Source of the DNA: Steinernema hermaphroditum
Taxonomy: Eukaryota > Nematoda > Chromadorea > Rhabditida > Steinernematidae
Direction: 5' to 3'
DNA length: 64,000 bases
Assembly: GCA_030435675.1 (NCBI GenBank)
Contig: CM059624.1
Span: forward strand, 1,202,769-1,266,768
Under the pieces are notes generated by a model. The model searched no databases, was not told the DNA's origin, and was given only the letters and a program-made list of their open reading frames with translations. The position numbers were made by a program, and so were the translations under genes. Positions 1 to 11,445 of this stretch are shown here, one piece after another (within the stretch, counting starts at the first letter, position 1; each line of letters opens with the position of its first letter).

Positions 1-305
1 GACGGCAAAGTTAGTATGACGTTTTTTCGTCTATATTTTGCTATTTCTCGGGAACTATCGCGTTTTCCGGGAAAATGACTTCACCGTCGTCGTCAGCGAC
101 CTCAATAACAGGGAAACACAAATTTTCAGAAGTTTTAAAAAAGTTTTTTCATCCATGACCGGTTCCTATCAGGAACTGTGGGACAAGCCGAACGTGTGAC
201 ATGTGATATTGGGACAGAGGAGGACGCCGTCTACTGATTTCGCACTTTCAAAGCGCCAAACCGCATTGAACATCTCTCCATTCACCTACGCTCGCACTCA
301 TCCAG
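1..305. other. Upstream flank of first gene
   Basis: No gene is recognisable. The sequence just upstream of the ATG at 306 is probably promoter and 5' UTR of the following gene. Confidence 0.4.
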
Positions 306-1157
306 ATGGATCAGGTCTCCGTCTTTTTCCAGCAACATGTCCTTTCGATACTTTCCCGCGGCACCCTCGACGTTCTGCGCCAAAGTGACATTCGCATTTG
401 GCATTCTGTCGCCGATAAACTCTGGAAGACCTACTTCGAAGCCTACTTATACGTATTTGACAGATGCGACTCAAGATCGTTCAAGTACACCTGCACACTT
501 GGTCCAGAAGATATCCGGCCGAAGGTTTCCCGCTGTAGATACCTGTCGATCGTAGACTCGTCATCGGATCCGGTCACTTTTGGCCACTCTGCCGACAAGG
601 AAGATGCCCAGAAGCTATTTGCTAACTATATCGAGCACATGAAGATGCAAGAGCTCTCATTTATTGACACCTATTTCCAACGCTTTTGGCCCAAATACGT
701 CAACAAGCTGATCATCTACAAGTGCAAGTTCAATGCGGACACTTCGTTTCCTCAATGGCTCCGCCAAATGCTCGAAGCCAATTATCTGAAAACTCTCAAA
801 GTCCGCGAGAGCACCTTTGAAAGCGTTGCAGAAGATCTGGAAGACGAACTATTCAATGCTGTCGTCTACAGAGGGACCTTGTCGGCCGTGGGGATGCTGG
901 AAAACACCAACTTCTATAACGTATCACATCGCTTTTTGTACAGGATCATTCAATGGTGGATGGCTTCCACGGAAGGCTTCAAACGCCGCGTTAAACTGGA
1001 ACTACCTGAAATGTCTGCTGCACTGCGTCAGATGCGTGATACTTTGTTCGAACCCTCCGATCCTGTCTTCTTGGACGAACACAGGCTTGTCCACCATCGG
1101 TTGCCTGGCGAGGCCAAGTGGGATTCCGACTGGAATGTTCTTGTGTTTACTGTGTAA
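306..1157 (+). CDS. F-box-like orphan, member 1 of a local family
   Basis: Single-exon gene for 283 residues. I do not recognise a named domain with certainty. The N-terminus (MDQVSVFFQQHVLSILS, then a W followed by A) has the hydrophobic pattern of a degenerate F-box, and similar starts occur in the genes at 12940, 32423 and 45497. It is clearly homologous to the gene at 32423: both share a FWP-Y-V/I-L-I-CKF block near residue 125-140, a WL---L block, and EGFKRRV-L near residue 225. An AATAAA at 1173-1178 follows the stop. By analogy to nematode F-box/FTH families it may be a substrate adaptor of an SCF ubiquitin ligase, but that is inference. The N-terminal half is also open in other frames; this frame was chosen because its homologues match. 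Confidence 0.8.
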   Translation: MDQVSVFFQQHVLSILSRGTLDVLRQSDIRIWHSVADKLWKTYFEAYLYVFDRCDSRSFKYTCTLGPEDIRPKVSRCRYLSIVDSSSDPVTFGHSADKEDAQKLFANYIEHMKMQELSFIDTYFQRFWPKYVNKLIIYKCKFNADTSFPQWLRQMLEANYLKTLKVRESTFESVAEDLEDELFNAVVYRGTLSAVGMLENTNFYNVSHRFLYRIIQWWMASTEGFKRRVKLELPEMSAALRQMRDTLFEPSDPVFLDEHRLVHHRLPGEAKWDSDWNVLVFTV

Positions 1158-2947
1158 TGTGGCTTGGTATTTAATAAAATTCCTTTCTAATCATCTGACG
1201 AAGGGATAAAGGGATAAGCGTGTGACATGGAAAGGAACAATTTCATGAGTCACCGATCGAACCTCAAGTAGGAGCACTACTGTGCTCGCCCGCCGACATC
1301 ATTCCATCCTGATCGTACCTCAGCTCTTGAGTTGGTGAATAGTATGAGAATATATCCAAGGTGGCAAGGAATAGAAGAATGTTGAATAATACCATGAGTT
1401 GCAGCCAAATATAACAATCAAGTATGTAGGGGTGGAACTTATTTGATCCTGCTTCCGGGCCGCTTGACGTCACGACCGCTCAACTGCCCATGTATGGACA
1501 GCATTGAAGCGACACGACCGCTTGTGTGTCAGCTACGAAAAATCGAATAAATGAAGGAAGAATGAGCGGACTTCTTTTTTACCTTTCTAAGCTACTCAAC
1601 AATCGGATCGTACCACACGATAGTAGCCGGTTTGTTTCTGGCTTCGTATCAGAGTTGAAAGCGCCGTGCAAGGCACCATGACTCGGAAAGATTCTGCTTT
1701 TTTATGCTGGATCGCTTTTGATAATCTGCTCACTTTGACTTGTACCTATCTAAGGGATGCTTGCGGAAAGGCGATGTTTCCTCATTTCAGAGACGTCATT
1801 TTCCACTCCCCTGCTTTGATCGTGTAAAGGAAAAGGATCCCCTTTGACAACACATCCCCTCTTCAGCTTGGCATACGCATGTTTCAAAATTGCCCCTGTA
1901 ATTACGCTCTCCGACGTGCAGGGATGCTATGCGACTATTGTTTGCCGCTCAGGTGATGCGCTCTTTGAGGCCTTGACCATTGAAAGCTGGCTTCATCGCC
2001 AGCTCCTCCCCTTTGAGGCAGCCAATAGGAATCTCTACAGCGCGCTTGTCACACTTCCTCGCTTCTTCATCCGAAAGCTTCGAGCACCTTTTAGAAGAAT
2101 GAAGTCACATGAATACGTCCCTTTGAGGCAGCCACACAGTCACACTAATACCACAAATCATGTGTTGAAGCACCTAAGAAGCTATGTGATGAGGCTAGAG
2201 CAATAGAGTAAGATGAGCGGTTGGCGAAATGAACCACCCATAGAGCTATATGGACAGGCTTAATATAATCCATGGCAATGGCCGGTGCAACCAACGCTGG
2301 AGCGGACCCATATCGGTCATGGACCATGCGACACGACTCGACTCGGCGACTCAGCGTTTTCTGGCTCGAGTGCCAACCCTAGTCATGGTCATGGCCATGG
2401 ATTAGACGTGCCCATGGTTTTCCAGAAATGAGTCTTTGTCTTTTGCGAACAAGTGAAAGGGCTACCTCGGGAATTCGACTCATCTGGGGGGAATTCGCGT
2501 CTGATTGGGGGAGGTTCGGTCGGGTATGGCTGAACCCCGATAGAGATCTGGTCCGTTTTTGGTGCACCTAACTCTCATGGAGATCTACTATAAGCTTGCC
2601 TTTGCCTTTTACATAGCAAAGATATGGAGTTCATTCGGTAGTTGAACACACACCCAATCCTTTGTGGATATAAGAAATCAACTGTCGTATCGAAAGTTAA
2701 CGTCTCAAACAGCTCAGGCGACATTTCCCTCAACAGACGGGGTTCCCCAAACTTCACACAATCCAAGTACACAACACTTTTCCCATAATCCCCACCCGTG
2801 CACGCAGTTCGATCACCGCCGACGGCCCTTCTGAAATTTCCCTAATCTCCGCACCGAACAAATCGCTCGTGGAAAATCAATTTTTTTCGATTGGTTTTTC
2901 AACGATCACTCCTTTTGCCTACTTCGCCACACCAAGTAGGTCCACCG
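1158..2947. other. Intergenic, contains repeat R1 copy 1
   Basis: No supportable gene. It contains the polyadenylation signal of the preceding gene, repeat R1 copy 1 (1832-2096) and, near 2890-2947, the presumed promoter and 5' UTR of the next gene. Confidence 0.5.
1832..2096 (+). repeat. Dispersed repeat R1, copy 1
   Basis: About 265 bp nearly identical to 5273-5528 in the same orientation. Both begin AAAAGGATCC and run through GGGATGCTATGCGAC and the shared GGCTTCATCGCCAGCTCC to a cluster ending near TAGAAG. Differences are a few substitutions and short indels. The short open frame inside is kept in both copies but has no recognisable product. Its origin (mobile element or segmental copy) is unknown. 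Confidence 0.8.
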
Positions 2948-4951
2948 ATGTTACTACCCGGACGGTCATTGTCGATGTCAAAAGTCATTTTGAATCTGAA
3001 GAATGAACGGGTCCAACTGCAGCTTTGCTGTTCGCTTTTCATGGCTGCACTAGTGCTCGTGTTTCCGGTGACGTTTTATGTCTCTCATCAGCTGACTGCT
3101 GAAGATGTGAGTAGACCTAAGGGTGAGTAGTACGCAGTGGTAGCGGAATATGGCGGTTGAATTTAGAAGACCAGAGCTATTTGGAAAGGGCACAGAAGAT
3201 GGATGAGAAGTTTCTCGATCAGTTCAATTACTTCCTTGCTGAGGGAAAGAATCTGAGTTATGTCATTGAGCGGCAGGAGCAAGCACAGAAGGTCATGGCT
3301 AGATCGAATGACCCAAGTTATCGTATCGGTTTGGTGAGTTGACTTAAATCTCATTCGACGTATCTCTGATGCTCTTCTACTTCACTTACAAGAGAAAACA
3401 TAAACTTTTATTTAATGGAGTAGGAATTTTATCGCGAATAAGAAAGTCTCCGTTTTGAAGTAAACTATGGCACAGATCTAAATTTTATCGCCATTACAGC
3501 ACAGGATAGGGTGATCCATAAAAACCGTTACAAGACGAAGCAGTCATATATTTTCATAGAACGAATCATAGGAGAAGATTTTTACACATTAGAAAGAGTA
3601 GGAAATTCTGAATAAGCCACATTTAATCACATTCAATCACACTTTGTAAATTTGACCGGTAAAGGGAGCGGAAAAGTAAACTTAACATAAGCTCCTATAA
3701 ACATTCGATTCGATGTGAAGTTCATATCTAGCTAGGTATCAAATCTGAGCATGGACTTGGATGGACGGTGTGAAATATGGATATGAATATGGACACTCTT
3801 GTTCAATCCTGGAAGGTTTGAGTTTGTTCCTGAGGCCCTTAGGTGCCCCGGGATTGTACTCATATTAAACCTTCCTCTCATTTAGTGTGGAACATGGATA
3901 TCTATCGTCACAAGAGCGGACAAGATGGGGCAAAAGAGGCAGATCCAGGTCGCGTGAGATCGGGTCCTGACGCCCTCATCCATATCCCCTGTACACTGAT
4001 CTTAATCGAATACGAAATCCCAGCGAGTCCAAGTCCGGACTGCTTAGTATCACCGACATCCACATCCATACCCGTGTTTTATGCCTCCCCAACCCTTTTT
4101 CCTGGGAAAATGTTTTAAGTGTAAAGTGTTTTTTGAGTGTCAGAATTGATTCGTCATTGAATCCGCAATGGGATCAAAAAGCGTTCGAATCGTTGTGTCT
4201 ATTTTGGTGTGCGAACCTGTCGCGATCAGACATCAGCACTATGAACAATGAACTCTTCATTTTGTATTCAGGAATCCCCCAAACAAAATGATAGAGATCC
4301 GCAATTTGCACTCTAGAAAATATGCAAAATACGGATGTTGTACCATGAGTCAAACGACATACATTGTGTTAACATGAAATTCCATTGATTCAACACTGTT
4401 TTAGGCTTTAGAGCTGCTTAACCAATCATTCTCAGCAGAATCTCCCGAAACTGAGATACTCAATGCCGCCATCGCCGCTATCGGATGCAAATACATGTTC
4501 GACCTGGAAAAATTTATCGTCCGCTATATGGAATCGGTCTCAAAACGCTCTGAAAATATTGAGCGTCTAGAGAAGATTCTCAAGTCAGCTGAAGAAGAGT
4601 ACGGTAATCTGGTTAGAACTGCCAAGAATAAAGAACAACTAGGTAATCTCGATCAGCACCAAGTAGATCTCTATCTCATCTTTAGAATCACTTTGGTCGT
4701 CCTTCAAGGCAACTCACACCCCTGGAATAGACAAGCATTGTTTACAGCCCTATCCTGACGCCTCCAAGCTGCTCAAGCTGTTCGACACTGCCTTGTTTTT
4801 CGCAAGTGAATGCAGGGCACCGTATCGGAAAGCCTACTGGACAGAAGGCGACTGTGAAACGGTTATAGCTTGGAGTTACTTATTTGTTGTTTGTATTGTG
4901 TTTGGAGCGTTGTTTTACCTGTGGGCGTGCAGGAATAGACAAAATAAGTGA
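2948..4951 (+). CDS. Two-TM protein A1, nematode orphan family A
   Basis: Four exons: 2948-3122, 3167-3333, 4405-4642, 4686-4951; 281 residues joined. The third intron-bounded block is separated by an unusually long intron (3334-4404, 1071 bp). The product has an N-terminal hydrophobic segment (about residues 25-45), a roughly 190-residue helical/charged middle and a C-terminal TM (about 255-275) with a short basic tail (CRNRQNK). Residues encoded by exon 4, HTPGIDKHCLQPYPD, match HVPGIEPKCLKPFPD of the gene at 14539, showing common descent. Intron phases (1, 0, 1) are identical in A1, A2 (14539) and A3 (54326). An alternative start is 2975. Predicted plasma-membrane or ER hairpin-like protein with a large non-cytosolic loop; function unknown. 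Confidence 0.8.
3334..4404 (+). other. Long intron of A1
   Basis: 1071-bp intron between GTGAGT and TTTTAG, more than 20 times the usual intron length here. I found no gene or tRNA within it. Confidence 0.6.
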
Positions 4952-5010
4952 AAAACTCGGAAATTGAATCCACATAGCACATATCGAATTTCAGCGGGAT
5001 TAATAATCGT

Positions 5011-5095
5011 CCAACCATAGCTCAGTTGGTAGAGCGGAGGACTGTAGTGTTGGTCAGAGATCCTTAGGTCGCTGGTTCGAATCCGGCTGGTTGGA
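5011..5095 (+). tRNA. tRNA-Tyr(GTA) with a 12-nt intron
   Basis: Acceptor stem CCAACCA pairs with TGGTTGG, followed by discriminator A. The D-arm TAGCTCAGTTGGTAGAGC and the T-loop GGTTCGAATCC are canonical. The anticodon arm reads GGACTGTAG, then about 12 nt (5048-5059) and ATCCTTAGG, so the intron sits at the usual position one base 3' of the anticodon. An intron is the normal state for animal tRNA-Tyr. Confidence 0.95.
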
Positions 5096-5272
5096 ATCAT
5101 TTTTCTTTCCCTATTAAATCTTTCTATTTTCGTAGATGTGACAAAGATAAGATTCTTTCTCTTATTTCGATACATGATCCATTCACTTGGTTTGGACTGA
5201 AAAGAACCCAACTAGGTTCTTTCGATAAATTTCGCTTATCCTTCCATCATTATAAATGCTCACTGCGTTCAT

Positions 5273-5528
5273 AAAAGGATCCCTTTTGACAACACATCCC
5301 CAGCTTTACGTACGCATGTTTCAAAATTGCCCCTGTAATTACGCTCTCTAACGTGCAGGGATGCTATGCGACTATTGTTTGCCGCTCAGGTGATGCGCTC
5401 TTTGAGGCCTTGACCATTGAAAGCTGGCTTCATCGCCAGCTCCTCCCCTTTGAGGCAGCCAATAGGAATCTCTACAGCGCGCTCGTCACACTTCCTCGCT
5501 TCTTCATCCTTCGAGCACCTTCTAGAAG
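5273..5528 (+). repeat. Dispersed repeat R1, copy 2
   Basis: Second copy of the element at 1832-2096, same orientation, about 3.4 kb away. It differs by small indels, for example loss of GAAAGC near its end. The flanking sequence is unrelated. Confidence 0.8.
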
Positions 5529-6084
5529 GCGAAACAAAAGCGGTACGGTACCCAATACAAAAGGACCTAGCGGACTTCTCTTCAAGCATATATCTGACAG
5601 GAAAGAGAGAATGGAGAAAAACTTGATGCTTTACAGTCTTTAGATATACAACCTTATCAGAGTGCTGAACAATGATGATGTGGAATCATGAAAAAAGGAT
5701 GCGGTGAGCCTACTGGAGACAAAAGAACCTTGCGGACTTTTGTTTAACAGCTGTAACATCTGAGAATTATTCCAATTCAGTTGTTTCGAGAAATGGATAT
5801 AAAGCTAATAAACATGAATACACGGAAAGGGAGCTGAACGTCCGCAGTGCATTGAACCAGTGGATAATGCGATCCATTTTATGGGACAAGAGCAAAATGA
5901 TTGAGCTACTAAACAGCCTATACTAAACAATCGATTTCAATATCTACACTGAGCGGGATTCCTGAGACACAAGAAGAAGTTGAAATACATGATAATTTCG
6001 ATTCTCAAATAGTATTACTCTGAATTCAGTCTAATCAAAGATTCATTTTTTTTGCAATTGGTTAAAACCCGACTCAGGTAGAAT

Positions 6085-6243
6085 GGAGGCCTACCGAGAC
6101 CACTCGGACGACCCGGAACAAGATGGCGAGATGAAATCAAGAAAACTAGGACTCAAGGACTCAAAATGAGGACACAAGCGTGGCAGAACCAAGTGTGAAG
6201 AATGTCGCTCCACCAACGGTTGGAGATTATGGGTTCCGATTAA
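6085..6243 (+). mobile_element. LINE reverse-transcriptase C-terminal remnant
   Basis: One frame reads GRPGTRWRDEIKK, then a W-containing stretch, then after an in-frame stop RMSLHQRLEIMGSD and a final stop. The pattern GRP-TRW-D-I followed by W and a terminal WSD/GSD-like end is typical of the last ~60 residues of non-LTR retrotransposon polyproteins. There is no upstream RT domain, and the internal TGA shows it is decayed. A short 5'-truncated insertion is the likely origin. Confidence 0.55.
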
Positions 6244-6521
6244 TATAAATTAGTGATTCGGAATAAAAGTTAAATTGAAGGCGAATCCAGAGAATCTTCA
6301 AAGTTACCACTCAACGAGTAGATCAATAATTTGCAGGCATTCAGATGGTACATCAGGAAGCAAATCGACATGAACAAATGCGATTCAGATGGGCTCACGT
6401 CTCACTTTTGTCCTCCCCTCTCTTGTCCTCCCTGTTCATTGGTATGTTCGACCTCGCTTTGGTGGTTGTGGTCAATCGTCGATCTCGTCTTCTTCATAAG
6501 AGGAGACTTAATGGTGTTCCC

Positions 6522-6591
6522 CAGAGATCGGAATTCGGCCGTAAAAGTCATCGAGTCCGCGGACTCGAGCCCGGACTCGTTCCGATCTCTG
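6522..6591. repeat. 70-bp palindromic element with 9-bp direct repeats
   Basis: A 12-bp perfect inverted repeat (CAGAGATCGGAA ... TTCCGATCTCTG) bounds the segment, and GGTGTTCCC occurs directly on both outer sides (6513-6521 and 6591-6599). Inside lies a perfect 16-bp palindrome, CGAGTCCGCGGACTCG (6552-6567). This resembles a tiny MITE-like insertion with duplicated target or a cruciform-forming site. Confidence 0.6.
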
Positions 6592-6997
6592 GTGTTCCCA
6601 ATGTGTTCCTTCAGTCATTTGCGTACACTGCGCTGCGATACACCTATGGAACGTTTGGAAAGCACATGGCCATTGGTGAAAGATATTCAAGTTTCCGGTA
6701 AATTACTCCCGCGATCGATGCTTGCTTGCCTGTGTGCTACTGGACTTATCGCTGTCGTCAGAAGGGTGATGCTCGCCTTGGCCATTGTAAGCTTCGGACA
6801 TGTTACGCCTCTTCCGGCTCCTCCTCTCTCCAGCGCCGCATAAGAGCAGCGCACTCTTCGTAGCACCTCACTTCTTCGACCGACAACTTCCAGGGACAAT
6901 TCTCCTCTCCGTGGACAGCTTCGCTCCCGATCAATACTCTCTTCAATAAGTAAGCTTCTAACACGGTCCTTATCGCCCTAGTTTCATCTCTTCAGTC

Positions 6998-7659
6998 ATG
7001 CTCGTTGACCGCTACCCCTTCCTCGCCTCTCCAGAATATTTCCCCAAGCTGCGAACGATGCATATGCTGAGCCGCGACAGCTTCACCGAGTGCGTCGACG
7101 AGATCATGAAGGACCTCAAGGAGCACCGCGACGAGCGGCGCGAGAAGTCGTGTTCCTCTTTCGATGGCATACTCTCTGCTCGTCTCATCTTCACCTCATT
7201 CTTGGTGAGCCTGCTCGTCGTGGCATCAATTGGCTTATCGCTTTACATCGTCGACATTCGGAACGGTAAGAGAATCGATACGGCTGCTTGTGCACGATGA
7301 ATGTTCTAGAAAAGGCGGGTCTTCAGAACTTCCACGACAAGATGGCCGACCGAGTGCTGAGAGCCAACTGGATCGAGGAAGCCGAGAAGCAGCATGCCGA
7401 CCTGCTGAGCTTCACTCTGGCCAAGGAGGAACAGCTCTTCAAGGAGGTCGCTTGTCAGTCTCGAAAGGTGGACTGGATCACGATCCTCATCTACGGAGGC
7501 GTCATCGTCGGGATCTACATCGTCATTCACTTCCTCTTCTTCGCGTTTGCCCGTGTTCTGGAGCAGAAGGACTGGTTCATCGCCGTCACCTGGTACCGCA
7601 ACAACTTCGAGCGCCTCAACGAATTGACCCACGACTCAATGAGTATCATTTTGTGCTAG
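6998..7659 (+). CDS. Two-TM protein B1
   Basis: Two exons, 6998-7265 and 7310-7659, 205 residues. TM1 is about residues 65-88 (hydrophobic run ending SLYIVDIRN) and TM2 about 152-176; between them is a charged loop. It is homologous to B2 at 59674: both have YxFL-xxEYF-K at the start, and FH-KM/AM-D-LR--WIEE followed by L-F--KE--LF-EV--Q after the intron, which is phase 1 in both genes. The ATG lies 2 nt after a TCTTCAG acceptor, which suits spliced-leader addition. AATAAA at 7803-7808. Function unknown; both ends are probably on the same side of the membrane. Confidence 0.8.
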
Positions 7660-8190
7660 TTTACTCTCCTTGTGTGAATTTTGTTGATGTCCCTAATCTA
7701 ATTGTGTAAGGTCATGCAGTGAGGGTTGATTGTGTCGGTCCGTTCAAGTTCTCCCTTCCTCACTAACTGAACCTACATCATTTTGTTCACTGAACTGTGT
7801 TCAATAAAATCTAATGATATCCATGACGGTGTGGTGACCACACCAACAGAAAAGACAACTGAAGTGACCGCTGACCGCTGAAGTGCTTGTTTTCAAGATA
7901 AATATTTTATTAAAAAGGTTGTCGATGTCGCTTACCGAAGTCCTTTACCTGTTCATCATAGATTTTCTATAACAGAATCCACCAGGTTTACATCCAGCGG
8001 GAAAAAAAAAAGAAAATCTGAATCTGAGGGTGCCCTCCACCATTCGCTCCAGATATGATAAAGTCCACAACGAACAGAATGTCGTTAATGTCGTTAAGGG
8101 TCGGCTATTCCGGCACAGAGCCCGATTTCATAATGGTACAAGACCCTAAAAAGCGATTCCAAGATGCCCAGTTCCAGAAAAAAAAAATTT
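7660..8190. other. Intergenic
   Basis: 3' UTR of B1 (AATAAA at 7803). A reverse-strand AATAAA lies near 7905, but I found no minus-strand exon that would use it. Otherwise nothing recognised. Confidence 0.4.
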
Positions 8191-8272
8191 CGCATCGAGC
8201 AGGATTCGAACCTACGCGGGCAGAGCCCATTTGATTTCGAGTCAAACTCCTTAACCACTCGGACATCGATGC
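8191..8272 (-). tRNA. tRNA-Ser(CGA), variant acceptor stem
   Basis: On the minus strand: acceptor GCATCGA pairs with TCGATGC, the D-arm contains GTCCGAGTGGTTAAGGAG, the anticodon loop is CTCGAAA (anticodon CGA), followed by a long variable arm and T-loop GGTTCGAATCC. The body matches the plus-strand genes at 43291 and 44685 except for one compensated acceptor-stem pair. A T-run terminator follows (T9 on the minus strand). Confidence 0.95.
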
Positions 8273-8766
8273 ACACTGTTGGTACAGCCACCAATAAGAT
8301 GTATACGTACTGTGCGTATGTACTCCCCATGGATAAGCCTACGATAGGTTTATCCTTTAGCGATTGTTTTTGTTGTAGGGCTTAGAGCCGGGATTCTGCT
8401 TACCATCTCTTGTGTAGATCGACGATCATCATGAAATAGGCCATCACCATCACATGTGATCAAACGTTGCGTCTTTTTCCTCCGAAAAGCCGTCGTATCG
8501 CACATATGGATGGATCTGCTGCCTTGTCTCACATGAGTAGTAGGGAGCCTAAAGCGTTGATGTTATCCCAGAACTATCAAGAGAACTTTTATCGCCACTG
8601 AGCGGTCAAGCGGAGGGCTCGATTTGCCTGCAGACCTGGACCCACCAATTTGAACTAACCTCACCGCATAGTGTCGGTGCATGTTTCCTCTCAATGTACA
8701 CGTTATAAATTATTGTTTTAAGAGTATTTATCAACAAATCCACAACAACGATTCGAACTCAATAAT
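8273..8766. other. Intergenic, 3' side of CPSF3
   Basis: No gene recognised. The segment just below 8767 is the 3' UTR of the minus-strand CPSF3 gene; no canonical AATAAA is present, only close variants near 8705-8730. Confidence 0.4.
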
Positions 8767-11445
8767 TTAACAAACATCCACGGCCTTTTTCACGACAGAT
8801 CCGACGACTTTCTCAGCTTTGTCGGTGATAGCCGTGATCAGATGAAGAAGATTAGGATCGGAGCACTTAACCTTCATGGGATACAGGTGAATCTCCGCTT
8901 CGTGTTCATCCACCTTCAGATGAATCGTGTCCTCTGATGACTCGATTTCGGCGCTTTCTCCACAGACCTCTTTGAGTGAATCGACGATGAGATCTTTCAG
9001 GCGATCATCGGAGAGAGGCATCGCAGGGAGGACTGAAATGGGGGAGGTAAGAGGGTACGATGACAACGAAGTTACATTTATCAGGGACGGGATTGGTCTG
9101 TGCGTGGAGGATGCCCGTGAGAACCGAGTCGGCAAACATGTCATTGATTGGATTGGACATCCATTGGAGGATAAGCATCTGGAGGTCACGGTAGATGAGG
9201 ACGGTAATTGAACCCTGAAGACCAAAAAGTAAACTCAAGTAAAGCTTGTTAAAAGTCCAACCTTGAATATTTCGATGACCTGATCCGGCTGAGTACCGTT
9301 CATCCCTTCGATAGGATACGCCTTTTCCGGCTTGCACAACATCAAGTCAGTCGATATCTGTCGAAGGTTGTGGACAAGAAGAGGAACCGAGTTGGTATAT
9401 CTCAGCGCCTGGGTTTGCATAAGTCGACTGTTTGCGAGATCGGAATAGGCTGAAATTATGAAATTAATGTGGGATCTACGGCTATGGCTACTTACAGCTA
9501 AGCTCATCAGGAGCCATAAGATGCAAATTGAAATTTCTTCTTAGGAGAATGCCTCCAATGACGTTGTCGGTTGTTGTCAGCTTTGCGGCCATTTGTCCTA
9601 CCACTTTAGCATTTCTTTCGCCATGGAACGTCAAGGAAACAGATTCTGTATTTCTCGGATTGTGCACTTGGATATTGTAGGTCTTGTCGTCTTCATATTC
9701 TCGAATGATGGCCGCCTTGAGACGGTTCATTTCAGTCATTTCGCCATGGACAAGAATCTGAATGTTCACGATGTAAGACCCCCTTTTTTAGGTCTCAACA
9801 TACCAAGTGAGACGGCCTGACTTGTCTCACAAAATCAGACGTCTGCTCGTAGTCTGTATGGGCCGAGAAACTCATGTAGCCGATCTGTAGCCTCACTGGC
9901 AGCCTCTGGCCTCCAAGTGAGACGATTTCTTCGGGTTCGGAGAGGATATGCTTCGCCAAGGTTCCCTCGACGCAGTAGCCGGCAATGATACAGCCATTCT
10001 TCGGATCGGGACACCACATCTCAAAAAGGTCACGGCTCAGACCGTTCTGCAGCATTCCAGGGCTGGCGAGGACCACACACGGTCCGACATCGTCAAAGTG
10101 ATCCATGCTCTTCAGGTTGGAGACGTGCTTGAAAACGAACGGGTTCTTTTTCGTGCCGATTTGATTTTGGACGTGTTCGTTCATGGCGCCGACGAACGTC
10201 TGGTAGACGGCCATGCATTTTTTCGCCAAGGCACTGGCATCTGGAACATCAACGTTTATGATCTGGTATTCCCAACTAGGTGGAAGGATTGACATCGACG
10301 AAAGGGCCAAAAAGAGGTCAAAGATCTGTTTAAGACTCATTAACTTGGAACGCTACCAATACAGGACAGAGGAGCTGGGATTCTCAGCTAAGGATAGTCA
10401 TCGCTAGAACTTACAGTAAACAGGAATCTCATGAAGTTCGGGATGCTGCTCCCAGAACTCGTCCAAAATCAGCAGCAGTTCCTGAGCACGTCCCAAAGCA
10501 AAAGCCGGGATCAAGCATCGTCCACCTCTTCTCACAACATCGTAAACGAACTTCGTGAAGCGCTCTTCGCGTTCCTCTCTCGGTTCGTGGATTTGCGTAC
10601 CGTAGGTTGATTCCTAAAAGCAGATTCTTTGTCAATTTTGTGCTTGATGGTTCTGGCTTACACAAACGAGGACATCAGGTTTGACTGAAGGCAGTTCGGC
10701 GGCACACAGATGACGATCTTCTTGTCGCGAGAAGTCTCCTGTGTACAGAACCCGAACGTTGTCGATCTCGATCATGAACATGCAGGCGCCGAGCACGTGT
10801 CCAGCGACATAGCACCAGAATCGGATGCCGTTCACCTCTTTCTGCTCGTGGTAGTCGATGCACTCGATCTTCTCCATGGTTCTCTCTAGGTCGTCTTCGG
10901 TGAAAAGGGCCTGCTTGCCGCCTTCACCGCCGAATTTAGCGATTTTGATGAAATCGCCAATGAGCATGCGGTAGATGGCCTTGGTCGCGTGAGTCATGAA
11001 ACAGCGGCCTCGGAAGGCCGTCTTCTGGAGGAGCCACGGGAGCGCACCACAGTGGTCCAAATGGAAGTGAGTGATCTTAAGAGCTTCGATTATTATGGCG
11101 AGGTCCAAGGACACATACCAGCATGATGTCGATGGACTCGCACTCGACGAAATCGATGAGGGGTAGCGATTCGGCTGACTGCATTCCAGGATGGATGCCG
11201 CAGTCCAGCATTATCTTCTTTCCTTTGAAGGACAGGATGTGACATGATCGTCCGACTTCTTGGCCAGATCCACTGAAATGAGGCTTGTGAGGTCTATGCA
11301 GGTTGAATAACTAGGCAGAAGGACATAAAACCGATTCCAAAGACTCTGGCTTGTAATACTAAAAGAAATCGGTGACTTACAGAGGCGTGAAGCTAAGGAT
11401 GTCAGAGCTGATATCCGTCGAGGGAGCGTCTACTTGGAAGGACAT
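8767..11445 (-). CDS. cpsf-3: Cleavage and polyadenylation specificity factor 3 (CPSF73)
   Basis: Nine exons (minus): 11381-11445, 11119-11272, 10662-11075, 10415-10613, 9804-10240, 9496-9757, 9262-9449, 9076-9214, 8767-9032; 707 residues versus 684 in human. CPSF73 is the zinc-dependent endonuclease that cuts pre-mRNA before polyadenylation and also histone pre-mRNA. Visible metallo-beta-lactamase features: [12 protein letters not shown] near residue 22, the metal motif HFHLDH at 76-81, [24 protein letters not shown], then the beta-CASP region with [27 protein letters not shown]-like, [29 protein letters not shown] and LVHGE. The C-terminal domain is shorter in conserved blocks. The acceptor choice at 11075/11076 was fixed by the frame of ITHFHLDH. 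Confidence 0.97.

Larger units (their letters stand above)
5096..6997. other. Intergenic with repeat, LINE remnant and hairpin
   Basis: No supportable gene. It holds R1 copy 2 (5273-5528), a LINE C-terminal remnant (6085-6243) and a palindromic element (6522-6591), listed separately. The segment 6841-6995 probably contains the 5' UTR exon or promoter of the following gene, since a splice-acceptor-like TCTTCAG lies at its end. Confidence 0.5.

Noticed and set aside
6331..6843. 170-codon plus-strand open frame before B1
   Set aside because: It crosses the palindromic element, has no homologue in B2's N-terminus and no splice link to B1.
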